NCBI GenBank assembly: GCA_029962745.1 | Contig: CM057169.1 | Span: 20,304,143-20,368,142, forward strand | DNA: 64,000 nucleotides | Origin: Echinometra lucunter | Taxonomy: Eukaryota > Echinodermata > Echinoidea > Camarodonta > Echinometridae | Reading direction: 5' to 3' | Part shown: in pieces, positions 51,888 to 62,883 of the stretch | Layout: every line of letters begins with the position of its first letter | Numbering within the stretch: the first letter of the stretch is position 1 | The notes under the pieces: generated by a model | What the model saw: the letters and a program-made list of their open reading frames with translations, nothing else | What the model was told of the DNA's origin: nothing | Database searches by the model: none | Program-made: the position numbers and the translations under genes

Positions 51888-52090
51888 GGCGTAAATCCCG
51901 GGGGGATTTACGCCACACACTTTTTCGGGAGGGTGGGGGGAGATGGCGTGTACAAATTTATCCCCACTTTTTAATGAAGAAATGATATTGTAAAAGAGAG
52001 GTAAAAAGAAAGGAAAAAGAGGAATGAAAATAAAGGAAAACCCTGGAATAGCTCGCTCGCTTCGCTCGCTCGCATTTTCAATATCTTAAC
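51888..52090. mobile_element. Class B element, GGCGTAAATCC family, second copy
   Basis: Starts with two ends head to head (GGCGTAAATCCC then GGGGGGATTTACGCC), followed by CACTTTTTCGGG, GATGGCGTGTACAAATTTA and CCCCACTTTTTAATG, which match 12240-12320 in inverse orientation, and GCTCGCTCGCTTCGCTCGCT. The far end is not recognisable. Confidence 0.7.
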
Positions 52091-52440
52091 AAATGCCGGT
52101 GGTATTACTTATCTTAAGAATTGATTTGATTTGTTTTATTTATTCACCACTCATGGGTTGGATATGTCAGCTAATCGCTGTTTTTCAGAGGGCTCCAAAT
52201 AAGTTTCCATCTTGTCTCTCTATCCAAAGTTTATGCTATTCTTCTACTCATAAATCTGTTGTAAATTGTTAGTTAGGCCCTTATATCTGCAAGGATTCGA
52301 GCGGCAAGTTGACCTAAAATAGAGATGAATTTTCAGGAGATAACGGCCTGTGACCATTAGCAAGTGGGACACTTGTAACGAAATGCACTGTTTACTAATG
52401 TATTTAAATTTATACACATTTCTTCTCAGAACCCTTGGTT

Positions 52441-54298
52441 ATGCCTAGTTTACATTTGCTACGGTCATTGCAGGACGGATTAGTCTACGATTTTCCTTGC
52501 GATACGGGCTACGATTTTCATGTTTACATTGTTTACGGTCATCGTGCGATTTCATGTATTGGGCATCATAGAGCGGCCAAAGACAAAGCCGTACAGGTCG
52601 AGGCTGTACGGAGATCGTACAGAGATTGTACGGGTGTCGTAGGCGATTTCTGCGCGGTTACAGTAATATATTCACGGAAATCGTACAGAGATCGTGCGAT
52701 TCCAGTACAGAGGCTGTGCGAAGACCGCAAGGTGAATTTTGAGCTCCTAAGCCCCCAAAGGGGCTCTTTCTATATACCGCGCTTTTGCTCTTGATTTCAT
52801 AACACAGACATAACGTTTAGCATAGGCCTACAAATTATAGAAATACACACTGTCAGCAAAAAAAGTTGGGCATTTCTTTTTGTATATCTGTTGGGCAAAC
52901 TGTTTTATTAATTTGTTGGTTAAGTTTAGCTCAATAATTGGGCAAACTCTCGATTTTGACCAACTATTGGTCGAAATTTTGACCATCTGTTGGTGTTTTG
53001 ATCAACAATTGGTCACAATTTTTGCCCAACCATTGTTGGTCAAAATTTTCGATCAACTGTTTCGTATTTTGAATAGAGTACCAACTTTAGTCAAAAATTG
53101 GTTTTATACAATGTAATATAATTTTTGAAGATATGTTATATGATTTGTTGAGATTAAAATGTAGAGAATGCAGGTCCATACAAACATTTTTTTTAAAATC
53201 TGTGTTAATCTCTTAAAGAAGTTATTTTTTCATGATTGTATTTGCCAATGGAAAATCTTCATATTTTGTTTTTAGTGAACGATGGACATCCATCAAGGTA
53301 GAAATAGATAAACAAACATTGCAGGCTCTATTCGCAATTTTTATACATTATAATTAGCACCTTTCACCACAAAACAAGAATTATCAGGAGCATTGCGAGT
53401 TTTAAATTAAAAACAGATATGAGCTTGGAGTTTATTTTGCCAACCTGGTTTTATGGAGGGGCTTTTACATTTTATAATAATTAGTTCTCCATATAAACCT
53501 TTATTTGAAATTCACGTAAATGGATATTTTGAATTGGATAAAAGGCAAGTTAATATATCCCACATCAATTCTTGCATAAGCGTGTCGTAATGTCCAAGTG
53601 TGACGCGTCTCATGAGGCACGGCTTCACCCAGACAGTCCTTTCCCGGCGTCCATGTCGGACGTCCTGTTCTTCCAAGAATAACAAGGCCTGCAATTGTCG
53701 ACTCTTTTTCCCTTTTTCTAATTTGTCTCAACTGCAAGTGAAGCCAGAGAGGTGGTATAAACGGCATCTTTATTTCATCGGTGGCGAAGAAGGAAAGATC
53801 CCATACTTTTGAAGATGGGCAATATATACCTATCTGGAAAAAAAAAAATCATCACCCCAAGGCAGTCGTACAGCAATGCGGTAATCGTTCGATGACAGCT
53901 CGATATTACGGCTATCGAGAGATAAGCTTGCGGGAACCCTGCAATAGCTGTGCGATGATCGTGCGAATATCATACGATCTTACGATTTCTGTACGATGCT
54001 TTTTTGCTCCCCTGTTGAATAAAAATCGTACGCTCGCTGTATGATCAGCACAAGGCATCCGCACGATGACGCTGCGCTGATGCCACCTATACAATGTGTT
54101 TAAGGGCTACGATCTTACGATTTTGGAAAATTTGTATAACTCCGTGCTAAACAAAATCGTAGAGGCTACGGAGACCGTGAATCCGTGCGAAAATCGCACG
54201 ATCGTCGTATGCCACAACAGGGAGATCGTGCGATTAGAGGGATACGATCAGTTTACGGTCACCCTACGATGATCGTAGACCAAATGTAAACGGGGCAT
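52441..54298. mobile_element. 1.86-kb element with inverted ends and CGATCGTACG-type palindrome arrays
   Basis: Left end ATGCCTAGTTTACATTTGCT; right end inverse reads ATGCCCCGTTTACATTTGGT, followed on both sides by CTACG and ATCAT/TCATT words (about 35 bases related). Within 300 bases of the left end and 450 of the right end, words such as CGTACAGAGATCGT, GATCGTGCGAT and TACGATCTTACGATTT recur many times. No transposase frame was recognised in the middle; a CACTG-type array is nested at 52848-53118. Confidence 0.7.
52848..53118. repeat. Class C element: array of the palindrome TTGGTCAAAATTTTGACCAA
   Basis: After CACTGTCAGCAAAAAAAGTT the sequence is a chain of half-palindromes: TTGGGCAAACT, TTTTGACCAACTATTGGTCG, AAATTTTGACCATCTGTTGG, TTTTGATCAACAATTGGTCA, TTGGTCAAAATTTTCGATCAA, then ACTTTAGTCAAAAATTGG and TACAATG. 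Each is a variant of the same dyad. Confidence 0.75.
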
Positions 54299-55023
54299 TA
54301 CCAACCATTCAGTACCGGTTATGCATGATGGCATGCATAATCATGAATTCACTTTACATGCGTTGGTTGTTGCTATGTATGGCAACCTGCTGGTTTACCG
54401 CGGGGATGTACCCCACGTGTAGACAAACCTTAACTGTAAACATAGCAGAAGTGGGAAATCCACATTTCGTTAGTAGTCACATTCGGCATATTCGGGATTG
54501 CTTGCTTTTGGAACAGAAAGCCACATTTCATAAATCGTTTCAAATGTCAAGTTTCAAACACGTCAAAGTTTATTGATTCAAATCCACGCACATTGGATTG
54601 TTTTCAATTTTCACAAAGTGCAACAAAATTACAATTAAAAAGATAGCATAGGTAACAGTATATGGAATAACAGACTACAGTGTAAACGGAAATCACAATA
54701 ATAATTACAAAAACATTGATAATCAATACATCGTGCCTCGTATAAATTACTTCAAATTATTTGTAATACCATCCATTTTAAAATGCATGGGCAGATATCA
54801 AGGGTAACGGGTGAGGGAGGGGGGGGGGCACCCCCATAATTTTGTAATTTTTGACATATGAAAAAAACTAATTCAGGAGTTAAAAACGGCGGCCTCGGAA
54901 GCTGAGGACCCCTCCCCCTTCTTTGCGCCCGACAACAAATTTTGGGTAAGAAGAGACACCTGAAAAAGCTGAGGATCTTTGACCCTTTTTTTTGTTGTTG
55001 TTGTTATATATATCGCATTTAGT

Positions 55024-55273
55024 GCAGTCTAAAAAATGTAGGGTAAAATGTGCCATGAGGGTAATTATGTGTCCAACCAACTGTGGGCACTTCTTTGGGC
55101 ATTTCTGTTTATTCAGTTTGATGGAAATTTTGCCTATTCTAAAGTAATTACTGTTTATTTTTTACCCTAACTGGACAATATGCTTCCCGCATTGGGTTAA
55201 AATATTGCCCAAAGTTGGTTGGACATATTACCCTCGTGCTGATTAAAATTTTACCGAGTATTTTTTTACAGTG
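55024..55273. mobile_element. Class C MITE with CACTGTAAAAAA-type ends and GGGTAAAAT/ATTTTACCC words
   Basis: The right end inverse reads CACTGTAAAAAAATACTCGG then TAAAAT; the left end reads GCAGTCTAAAAAATGTAGGG then TAAAAT. Inside, GGGTAA, TTACCC, GTCCAACCAAC, GGGCATTT and GTTGGTTGGAC alternate as a mirrored set. CACTG-type ends are known for CACTA/EnSpm-type transposons; assignment here is inference. Confidence 0.65.
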
Positions 55274-55616
55274 TGGGGGTAAAAAAAAGACACTAAAAAG
55301 CCGTGGTTTTTGGTTTGCTTGTCGAAGAATTTTCGATGTGTCCCCCCCCCCCCCCTCTCGTATATAGACAGCTTTCCGCCAGTGCCCAAATGAGTAATAA
55401 AAACCACAACTGAGTGGATTCCAGTAATTTCAGAGTGGAATCAACTCCAAACGAAGTTATCCTTTATAATTATTCTGAAAGAGTGGATTTCTACCCCTCA
55501 GCATCAAGAATCATTGGCGGAAATCCGCAGGGGGGGGGGGAGCTACCCCCATGGTTTGCTACTTCATTCTCTCCAAAAAGTATAAAATGGCACGTGAAAA
55601 CGCCGAGGACCATCAT

Positions 55617-55745
55617 ATATCTATTCATTTATCTATTTATTCATTCATTTATTCATTTATGTATTTATTTATTCATTCATTTATCTATCTATTTATCATT
55701 CAACTATCAGACGATCAGTGTATTTATTCATTCATTTATTTAATC
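55617..55745. repeat. ATTCATTT/ATCTATTT minisatellite
   Basis: Variants of TTTATTCATTCATTTAT repeat over about 130 bases. Confidence 0.9.
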
Positions 55746-56314
55746 CTATCATTATCTTATTTGGGGGGCTTTTCATACAACTTTATACGTGTCCCCCCTC
55801 ACGTTTCAAAGACTGATTTTACATGACATTTTTGTACATGACTTTGCTCCATTATCTGTCAAAAAAAAATCTATCACGTATCAAATACAAACATCTTAAA
55901 CCAACACGCTTTAAAATGTTTCCTACGGTGTTTATTGATGATGGCGCGTTTTTAAAGGGGGACAGTGTGTCTAAACGTTAAGCCGAAAGTTGTCACATTT
56001 TCCTACTTAACTATGTCAACAGGAACTGAAAATGCAAACTTTTTTATGATTATTTTCAGAAAATTTTCAGGCGTGTATATAGTGTGCTTCAGTGGGAAAT
56101 ACCGGATCTATCTTGCTATTATTGCCACTACCAAATCCTTAGGGAAAACATTGGAAAGATTTTCCTTTTCTTTTTTTTTCTACCTGATAAGGAAAGACTC
56201 AAAATGACACCATGCTATACAATTTGAGTATCTATATAGTCCTACTATTACATATAACTGAAAAGCAACCTCAGACTATCTTAGATAACGACTAGTTAAG
56301 GCTTGAGTTGGACA

Positions 56315-58142
56315 TTAGGTCAATCTAGCTTTGTTCATTTCCTCGTAGTATGGCATGGAAGCGTCTACGCATCTGATAACGTCATTCGTCAACTGTTCAC
56401 GCGAGGATATGGGATGAGGTGGCATAAAGCACGTGCTCTTCATGGCCGTACCGTAGAAGTGGATGTGGCTGTCCAGAATGCCATCCCCAGGAGTCTTCCA
56501 CGATCTCAGGTGTTCCGTCGAAGATGGCCATTGGAGGAGGTCGTCGGAGTACGGCAGACCAAGAGCCCCCAGAAGCCCCCTGAGTTGTTTCGAAGGGTTG
56601 GAGAGGAGATCGTTGGTGTCAATGATCAGAGGATTAGGGTCGTATTTTTCCTTCACGTACTTCCACACCTCGTGGTGATTCTTATACAGGTTCAAGGGCT
56701 GCAACCCGACCACGTCGTCCTCGACGATATCGTAATCCTCTTCGGGCTTCTCCAGCATTTTCAACACAACCACCTGCTTGTACATCGCCTTCCGAAAGGA
56801 AACGAAGATTGCCGAAGGGTCCCGAATGAGGAAGACGTGCCGGAAGCCTTTCGGGAGGAACTGCCTGAACTGTGGGATCATGGCGTGGGATTGGTCCTTT
56901 ACGAAGACATATTTTCCGGTTGAGTTCTCAAGTTCAGCCTGGACGGTCTTGAACCTGTCGTCATAAAATGGATAAAATATCTTTGAATAATTTCTGTCCA
57001 TAAAAGTCTTAATCGCAAAATTAAAGTATTATTGACCTGGACTTGGGATGATAAATGTTATTATAACATTGGCCAAATTTGTTTGTTTGTGGTTTTTTTT
57101 ATAATTTTTTATCTATTTTTATTCATTTTATTTAAAATTTTTGCTTTGCTTTGCTTTTGTTTTCCCGTTTGTTTTTTGGTATCTATATATATTTTTTTAC
57201 TTTAAGGTGGCAGCACCAATAAGGCTCTTACCTTCTCAAGCTGTTTCTTCTCATTCATGAACTATTTGTACTGTGATTGTGATATGTTTGTAAATGTGCT
57301 TTTTAATGAATGGATTTAAATGGAAGGAAGGAAAGAAGACGTTCTTTATCATCTAGGCAGGTCATTTTAAGGCAATAGGGATATATTGTGCTAACACCAG
57401 GGGCGGCTGCTCCTATCACTTTTCAAGCGATCAAAATCTATATGGTAAATCTATATTCGACAATAGGCCAATTTATAGCTGATTTATGCTGGCTTTAAAA
57501 TGAATCCCGGTTTAAGAAGAACTGCCAAATCTATGCATGCATCTGTGAACCCGGTGGTACTTGTAGTGAGCTATGTATACAAACTAGTCACTACATGTTC
57601 ACAAACTGCTGTATTGATCTTAAATATTGCAGGAGATGGTTGTTTCATTTAGAGTAAATAGAAAATTATCGGTACATAAGGTTTACAAACGAAACAATGA
57701 ATAGTGGCATGTGCTAGATTATACTGAATAGGTGCATTAGATTTGATTTAAAAGAAAATAAATAAAGTCCCTCCCCACCACCCCCCCCCCCTATTCTCCT
57801 CCCCTCCTTCTAACCAATTAAAAATGGTCCAGTGATATTTATTTGAATACCTACGGTAATCGTTTAGGGTCAATTTTCGCCTTTGTAAAAGCCCCAAGCA
57901 TTTGAGGCAGCTTGTTCGAAAACAGCTTCGTTTCCCTCGTACGATGTCGGAAGCTCTGGTAGGGCTAAGTCTCGCAAACCAAGCGTAGCTGCATGAGCGT
58001 AACCGTACGGCTCGAGGTGGACGTTGATGCCGTCGATGAAGCTAACACACTTGGTTAGGACGGTCGAGATGGTGCGTGGTAAACTCCACACGATCACGCG
58101 AACTTCGGTTTGCACATCAATCTGATCCGAAACCCCTTCCAT
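56315..58142 (-). CDS. Sulfotransferase-fold (PAPS-binding P-loop) protein, two exons, one frameshift
   Basis: P-loop protein of the sulfotransferase superfamily, the divergent group common in invertebrates and sometimes labelled 'branched-chain aminotransferase-like' in databases; substrate unknown. Exon 1 is 58142-57851 and exon 2 is 56954-56315. Exon 1 carries SLPRTISTVL at residues 20-29, the 5'-phosphosulfate loop. Exon 2 carries VFVKDQSHAM, then FLIRDPSAIFVSF near residues 139-151, the 3'-phosphate-binding region, and ends at TGA 56315. The donor (GTATTC, intron from 57850) and acceptor (AG at 56956-56955) join in phase to give YRRFKTVQAE. For this, one base must be missing near 57881 in an AAAATT run: as written, exon 1 meets TGA after FYKGEN. 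Expected length is about 310 residues. No signal peptide or membrane anchor is seen. The strong conservation either side of the break suggests an assembly error, but a pseudogene is possible. Confidence 0.85.
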
Positions 58143-58769
58143 TTCGAAGCCAAACTGGTAGATCTAGTATCTTGACAGAGCAGACAGAATTTGGAGAGCA
58201 CTATAGGGCCTAATGCATATCAAGACGGTATGATTGTATTCAGCACCTTGTAATACTGAAATATTAACTTTTCGAATTCGATTTCTAAAGTTTAGTAGTG
58301 TGCTAATTGTAGCTCTAAGTATTCCCAACTTTTTTCGCTAATCAACTCGTCAAGTGTGCGTAGGAGTACTGCTATAAAATTGAATTGATATTAATAAGCA
58401 AATCAAGTTCGAGGATAGAAGATTATGCTTTAATGGCGCTATAAAAGGTTTGAGTCATGTATGAAATTTAAGGGGCGCCGCTGTCATTGGTGGAGGGAAT
58501 GAGGAACAGGAAATGAAAATTGGTTGATAATGCAAGAGAAATAGCGTAAACATGGTAAAGGATGACGAGATGATGTGGGAAGAGATCGTATCAAATTATT
58601 TTCGAATTTTCCTTCACGCCTCCCTTCTTCTTTTTCTTCTCCCTTTCCCTAGTTTCGCCAGTCGATTGGGGACACATGCCCCATTCAAAATGAAGCTACT
58701 CCACCCTTTGCACTTAATAATTTAGTGACCCTTCAAAACTGATAGTTAGCCTATGCTTATCAGAAACCA

Positions 58770-58938
58770 GGGGGTGTTTCATAAAGCTGTTCGTAAGTTA
58801 CGAACGACTTTACGCACGACTGGAACATGTTCTTGGGTGCTAATCAGATTCTCAATCATTTACATGTAGCACAAGAACATATCACCAGTCGTGCGTAAAG
58901 TCGTGCGTAACTTACGGACAGCTTTATAAAACACCCCC
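58770..58938. repeat. Class A hairpin element, GTTTCATAAAGCTGTTCGTAA type, second copy
   Basis: Starts GGGGGTGTTTCATAAAGCTG then TTCGTAAGTTACGAACGACT; ends ACTTACGGACAGCTTTATAA then AACACCCCC. The arms pair for about 60 bases including CGCACGACTGG and CCAGTCGTGCG. Confidence 0.9.
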
Positions 58939-58943
58939 GATCT

Positions 58944-59173
58944 GGGGGTGTTTCTCAAAGAGTTAAGTTGGACTTAGAGTCCCGCTTAGAGTCATGCTTA
59001 AGCGCCAATGCCCATCCGGTATTTAACGTGTAATCTCATTGTTAGACTTTTCAATAGCGCGCGTCCCCTGACCATGATTCTGACCAAAGCGATGATGCGT
59101 ACAATATACAGCACGCAAGTAGGAATTTAAGTGCGACTTTAAGTCAAACGTAAATCTTTGTGAAACACCTCCC
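58944..59173. repeat. Class A hairpin element, GTTTCTCAAAG type
   Basis: Starts GGGGGTGTTTCTCAAAGAGT, TAAGTTGGACTTAGAGTC; ends GCGACTTTAAGTCAAACG then TTTGTGAAACACCTCCC. It begins six bases after the preceding hairpin ends. Confidence 0.8.
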
Positions 59174-59565
59174 TGATTCTGGGCTTTGCTCTTTGAACGG
59201 TATCAGTTTGATCAACCAACGGCATAAAGATAAGGAGCAGTCAGTATTTGTTGGAATTTCATTTATCAAATTAAATTATTAATTTTTAGTGTTCACAATT
59301 ATGGCGCAGTAAACCCACAACGGTAATGGGATGCGCATGTACGCGCGTCAATAATATAGTTCACGTTCAACTATAGTGCTCATCTGACGCAAATGCCAAG
59401 AAGCCCTACTCATGAAGTCACATTTTGCGCTTACTTCATCAGCATTTGAATGGTCTACAGTTCTATTCCACACAAAAGATAATTTCTGCATCGGCGGTTT
59501 TTGTTTTGGCCTCCTAAATAACATTCATTTACGAGTAAAAATTGTCTGGGATTCAACTAAACCTG

Positions 59566-59712
59566 GACCCCATTTCATAAAACTGTTCATCAGTAATAAC
59601 TGCCACATTCCTATGACAAATTTGCTCTCAGCCAATCAGATGCAAGAATTTCACTAGCTTATAACAGTTATTACAACTTGTTATTGATAAAAAGTTTTAT
59701 GAAACGGGACCC
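59566..59712. repeat. Class A hairpin element, same subfamily as 1109-1254
   Basis: Starts GACCCCATTTCATAAAACTG and ends AGTTTTATGAAACGGGACCC. The core AATAACTGCCACATTCCTAT and CAGCCAATCAGATGCAAG match the copy at 1109, 58 kb away. Confidence 0.85.
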
Positions 59713-60000
59713 TAGAGATTGCGCCTTTTGGAAGCAAACTCTTAAATTGTTGGGTTTTTTATTTTGAAAAAATCGTAATTCTGGGCTATGGTGCATTCAA
59801 GCGATTTAACCAATATTGGGCAATTATTTTTCATTAAATATTGTGCAAATATTAACCAGCAGTGTTGTTAAACGAGGGTTGGGAACTTTTTGCCCTGTAG
59901 TTGTGTAATTCTGCCACATTCCCTTTGCAAGTTATGTAAATTTTATTGGGAAACTGGTGGATGGGTAGAAATTCGCCTAATTAACAGTGTGTGCGTCCGT

Positions 60001-60009
60001 GTCTGTGTG

Positions 60010-60044
<35 letters not shown>
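60001..60044. repeat. GT dinucleotide microsatellite
   Basis: About 16 GT units after a looser start. Confidence 0.9.
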
Positions 60045-60046
<2 letters not shown>

Positions 60047-60183
60047 GGAGGAGGTTTTTACTCAACTTGCTAACTGCTACCAGAGGGGGAAAAAGAGACA
60101 TTATATAGGGAAATGTATATTAGATGTAATAACACACTAGTTGGATAAAAATTTTCTACAGCTAGCAAAAATATAAACAGATC

Positions 60184-60221
60184 GAGAAAGAGAGAGAGAG
60201 AGAGAAGGGAAGAGTGAGAGA

Positions 60222-60265
<44 letters not shown>

Positions 60266-60272
60266 AAGGTTC
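60184..60272. repeat. GA dinucleotide microsatellite
   Basis: GA units with a few G or GT interruptions over about 90 bases. Confidence 0.95.
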
Positions 60273-60481
60273 ACCCAATTATTTATTTCGTAACGTCTTT
60301 GATGAATGATTCTTCTCACCCAACTGTTGTCATGGTAACACCTCAAACTGTAATCTGCGCAAAACTTTCATTATGAAATAACATCGATGCATTATACTGG
60401 AATATCACATCTCGACTTCCTGCCCAACACCATGGAGAATATTCAAACAGGGAGGTTTAAAGGACACTCCCTGATTCAACC

Positions 60482-60550
60482 AACATATTGACAAACATGG
60501 TGAACAGTGAGTGCTCATTCAACGGGAAGAATGGAGACTGCATGTTGGAG
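60482..60550 (+). other. Possible first exon at the right of the window
   Basis: An ATG near 60499 opens MVNSECSFNGKNGDCMLE and ends at a consensus donor, GTAAGA at 60551. No following exon could be recognised before the right edge. The evidence is only the start codon and donor. Confidence 0.2.
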
Positions 60551-60766
60551 GTAAGAATGATTTCTTAATAATTCCTTTTAATGTTTTTTTATTCTCACGC
60601 ATGTTGAGAAAGATCAGAGAAACACGAGTGCTTTTGATATGGTCTCATGTTTCATAGTATAACGAGAATTAACTAATCACAAAGACATCATGGCCACAAT
60701 CATGACAATATCTCTCTGTAGTCCCTCATTGATCAATTAGACTATGTAGACAGACGTGTCCAGTGC

Positions 60767-60773
60767 TATAAAA
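60767..60773 (+). promoter_or_regulatory. TATA-like box, no assigned gene
   Basis: GCTATAAAAGCGCAC is a consensus TATA context. No exon with a supported reading frame is seen within a few hundred bases downstream, so it may be fortuitous. Confidence 0.2.
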
Positions 60774-61545
60774 GCGCACACAGATTTAGCAACGTTTGCA
60801 CGATCATGATTGTTTCAAATCTCCGCTGTTGTCAATCATTTTCTGAACATGATATAACTGACCTTTGAAAACATGAATCTTTATTTGAGAACGTGCTTCA
60901 TATTTCGATTGTTCGTTCCATATATTTTGCTTTAGAAACGTAATGACACAAAATGTAATGTCATTAGCCAAAAATTCGGCTTGGAATGAAGTGTGAAAAG
61001 AGATGAGTCTCAATTTGATCCATTCTCTATGATAGATATGGTTGAGATGGTATGGCTAGGAGAGGTGATTGTTTTGTTGAACTTCGAGTCGGTGATTTCG
61101 AATGGTGCATTTTGTAGTCAAGAGACATCGAAATAGGGTATCCCTATGCTTTCTGTATATAATTTGTTAATTTCAATGTCTATTTTTGTTTTACACGCAT
61201 TTTTCATTCCGCGACTGAATCAGCGACTAGTAATGCTATCTTTATAACTAGAGGGAAGGGCACTGATTTCAAAATGTTTATTCAGTTCCTGTTTCTGAAT
61301 TTATTACTGTGTACCTTCCCTGCTTTATTTATTTACGAATCGTCGAAGACTTTTTGTCAACGTGTTCAAAATTTGAAAGTCATTCTAGGCCATGATTGCA
61401 CCGGTGCAAGTGCGCTTAATTTTGAAGTTACATTAATTCCAAAATGAAGGGGGAAAGGGTGAGAGGTTATAATTCGCAAAATTAAATAGGGTTGATAAAA
61501 TTTCTGAAAACGATATAGGTTCTGTTACAGTGAGTTCGACCTCAT

Positions 61546-61681
61546 AGGCCCTCTTGCATAAAAACGTTGCATATAAAAATTTTCAAACAATCAGGATTTA
61601 AGAAAATGGGGACTTGCGTTTGATTTTTTTTTTTTTTTTTAGTTGCGTTTAAGCGCAACTTTCCCCTACAAGAGGGCCCTG
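61546..61681. repeat. Class A-like hairpin, GGGCCCTCTTG ends
   Basis: AGGCCCTCTTGCATAAAAACG at the left; inverse of the right end reads GGGCCCTCTTGTAGGGGAAA. A T run lies in the loop. Confidence 0.6.
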
Positions 61682-61827
61682 GGCCACGTCTTACAATGAG
61701 TTGCGATCGATTCGAATCAATCTCAACTTTGAGATTGATCTCAAGTGAAGAGATAGAAGTTGAGACCAATCTCTCAAAGTTGCGAGTGATCCGAATCGAT
61801 CGCAACTCTTTGTAAGACTGGGCCCAG
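61678..61827. repeat. Hairpin element with CCTGGGCC...GTCTTACAA ends
   Basis: CACGTCTTACAATGAGTTGC then GATCGATTCG pairs with CGAATCGATCGCAACTCTTT then GTAAGAC. The inner part holds further mirrored words (CTCAACTTTGAGATTG and CAATCTCTCAAAGTTG). It directly adjoins the element at 61546. Confidence 0.85.
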
Positions 61828-62779
61828 GTCCACTCAAAAGTAAGATAAGGCACAAAGAAAAGGCCATGGAGACACTCAGTTGAAGATAATGAAACTTGTT
61901 ATAGAACCTCAATCTCCTTACTCTCTTCCAGTCAATTCATTCTTTGACAATTCGTCCTTCGTGATTGTTATTGATTCCAGAAGTGGAGAAGGCTTCGGAA
62001 TAATTCCTGAATTAAAATAAGGTTCATTATTCAGAGATCTGAATGGAACCAAATATCGTTTTCAGAATTACCAACCTTCAGAATTATGAAACTTTTTTGC
62101 ACCTTCTGACTTTATCATGAACGCAAGTGGAAATGGAAAATTTGTGTTTCGAAATTAGCCAACAAACCTTAGCAAAATCGAAAAAGGGGCCTTTCTTTCT
62201 CGCCTCTTCTTCTCTAGGTCCTTTCTGCGAGTTTTCCAAATTCATGAGAGTATTTATGGTCACCTCTGATAATAAGAACATCTCTTCAGCTAAGAGAAGT
62301 TGCCACAATGTGTGTTTAATTTACCCTTTCCTGCGAATAGGTGCAACAACAACTGGATAATGAATAGCTTGGGGCAACATGCCTCTTTAATCAGAAGCAA
62401 ATTCAATAAGTTTGTATTTATCAGGATAGAAAATAACAATTTCCCTCATCACTGACCATGCTGACTGACGTAGCCCGGTTGGCGAAAATTAAAATTTACG
62501 CCACGCCGTTTTGATGCAAGAGCACATCGGTAAATCTTTTTGTAGCATTTATGTTATACCTTTTGGAGAGTTTGCGTGGGCACACATGGTGCGCCATAGG
62601 CATAAAAAAACGGGGATGACTGCGGTAATTATAAATATACGGTTGCGACATCATCAAGTGTTTTTTGGATAGCAGTCCACTCCGCTGCGAGAAATTAGCG
62701 CGTTTGTTTCTACCTTCATCCATCAGATCACTCAGTGGAAGGGAATTAGAAATGGAGGGTTATTAATTCCTCGAGCGAC

Positions 62780-62883
62780 ATTCATCTCTGTATCTGTCAG
62801 TGTACACATCACAAGACTTAGGTCAACACATGATAGTGTATACAGTGACAGGGTGGATGTGTTTATTGCGCTCGTTCAGTCAG
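62780..62883 (+). other. Possible non-coding first exon of a gene beyond the right edge
   Basis: A good donor (TCAG then GTGAGT at 62884) follows roughly 100 bases of mixed sequence. No acceptor or coding partner is visible up to 64000. Confidence 0.15.

Larger units (their letters stand above)
50858..56314. other. Intergenic region between GPCR and sulfotransferase 3' end
   Basis: No supported gene. Contains a LINE remnant, a class B element, a 1.86-kb inverted-end element with nested palindrome array, a CACTG-type MITE, several G/C tracts, and a TTCATTTAT-type minisatellite. Confidence 0.6.

Noticed and set aside
53501..53767. 88-codon minus-strand frame as a transposase remnant of the 1.86-kb element
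   Set aside because: No DDE or other recognisable motif, and the length is expected by chance.
56303..56923. 206-codon open frame on the plus strand
   Set aside because: It is the antisense shadow of sulfotransferase exon 2, whose minus-strand protein has the clear PAPS-binding motifs.
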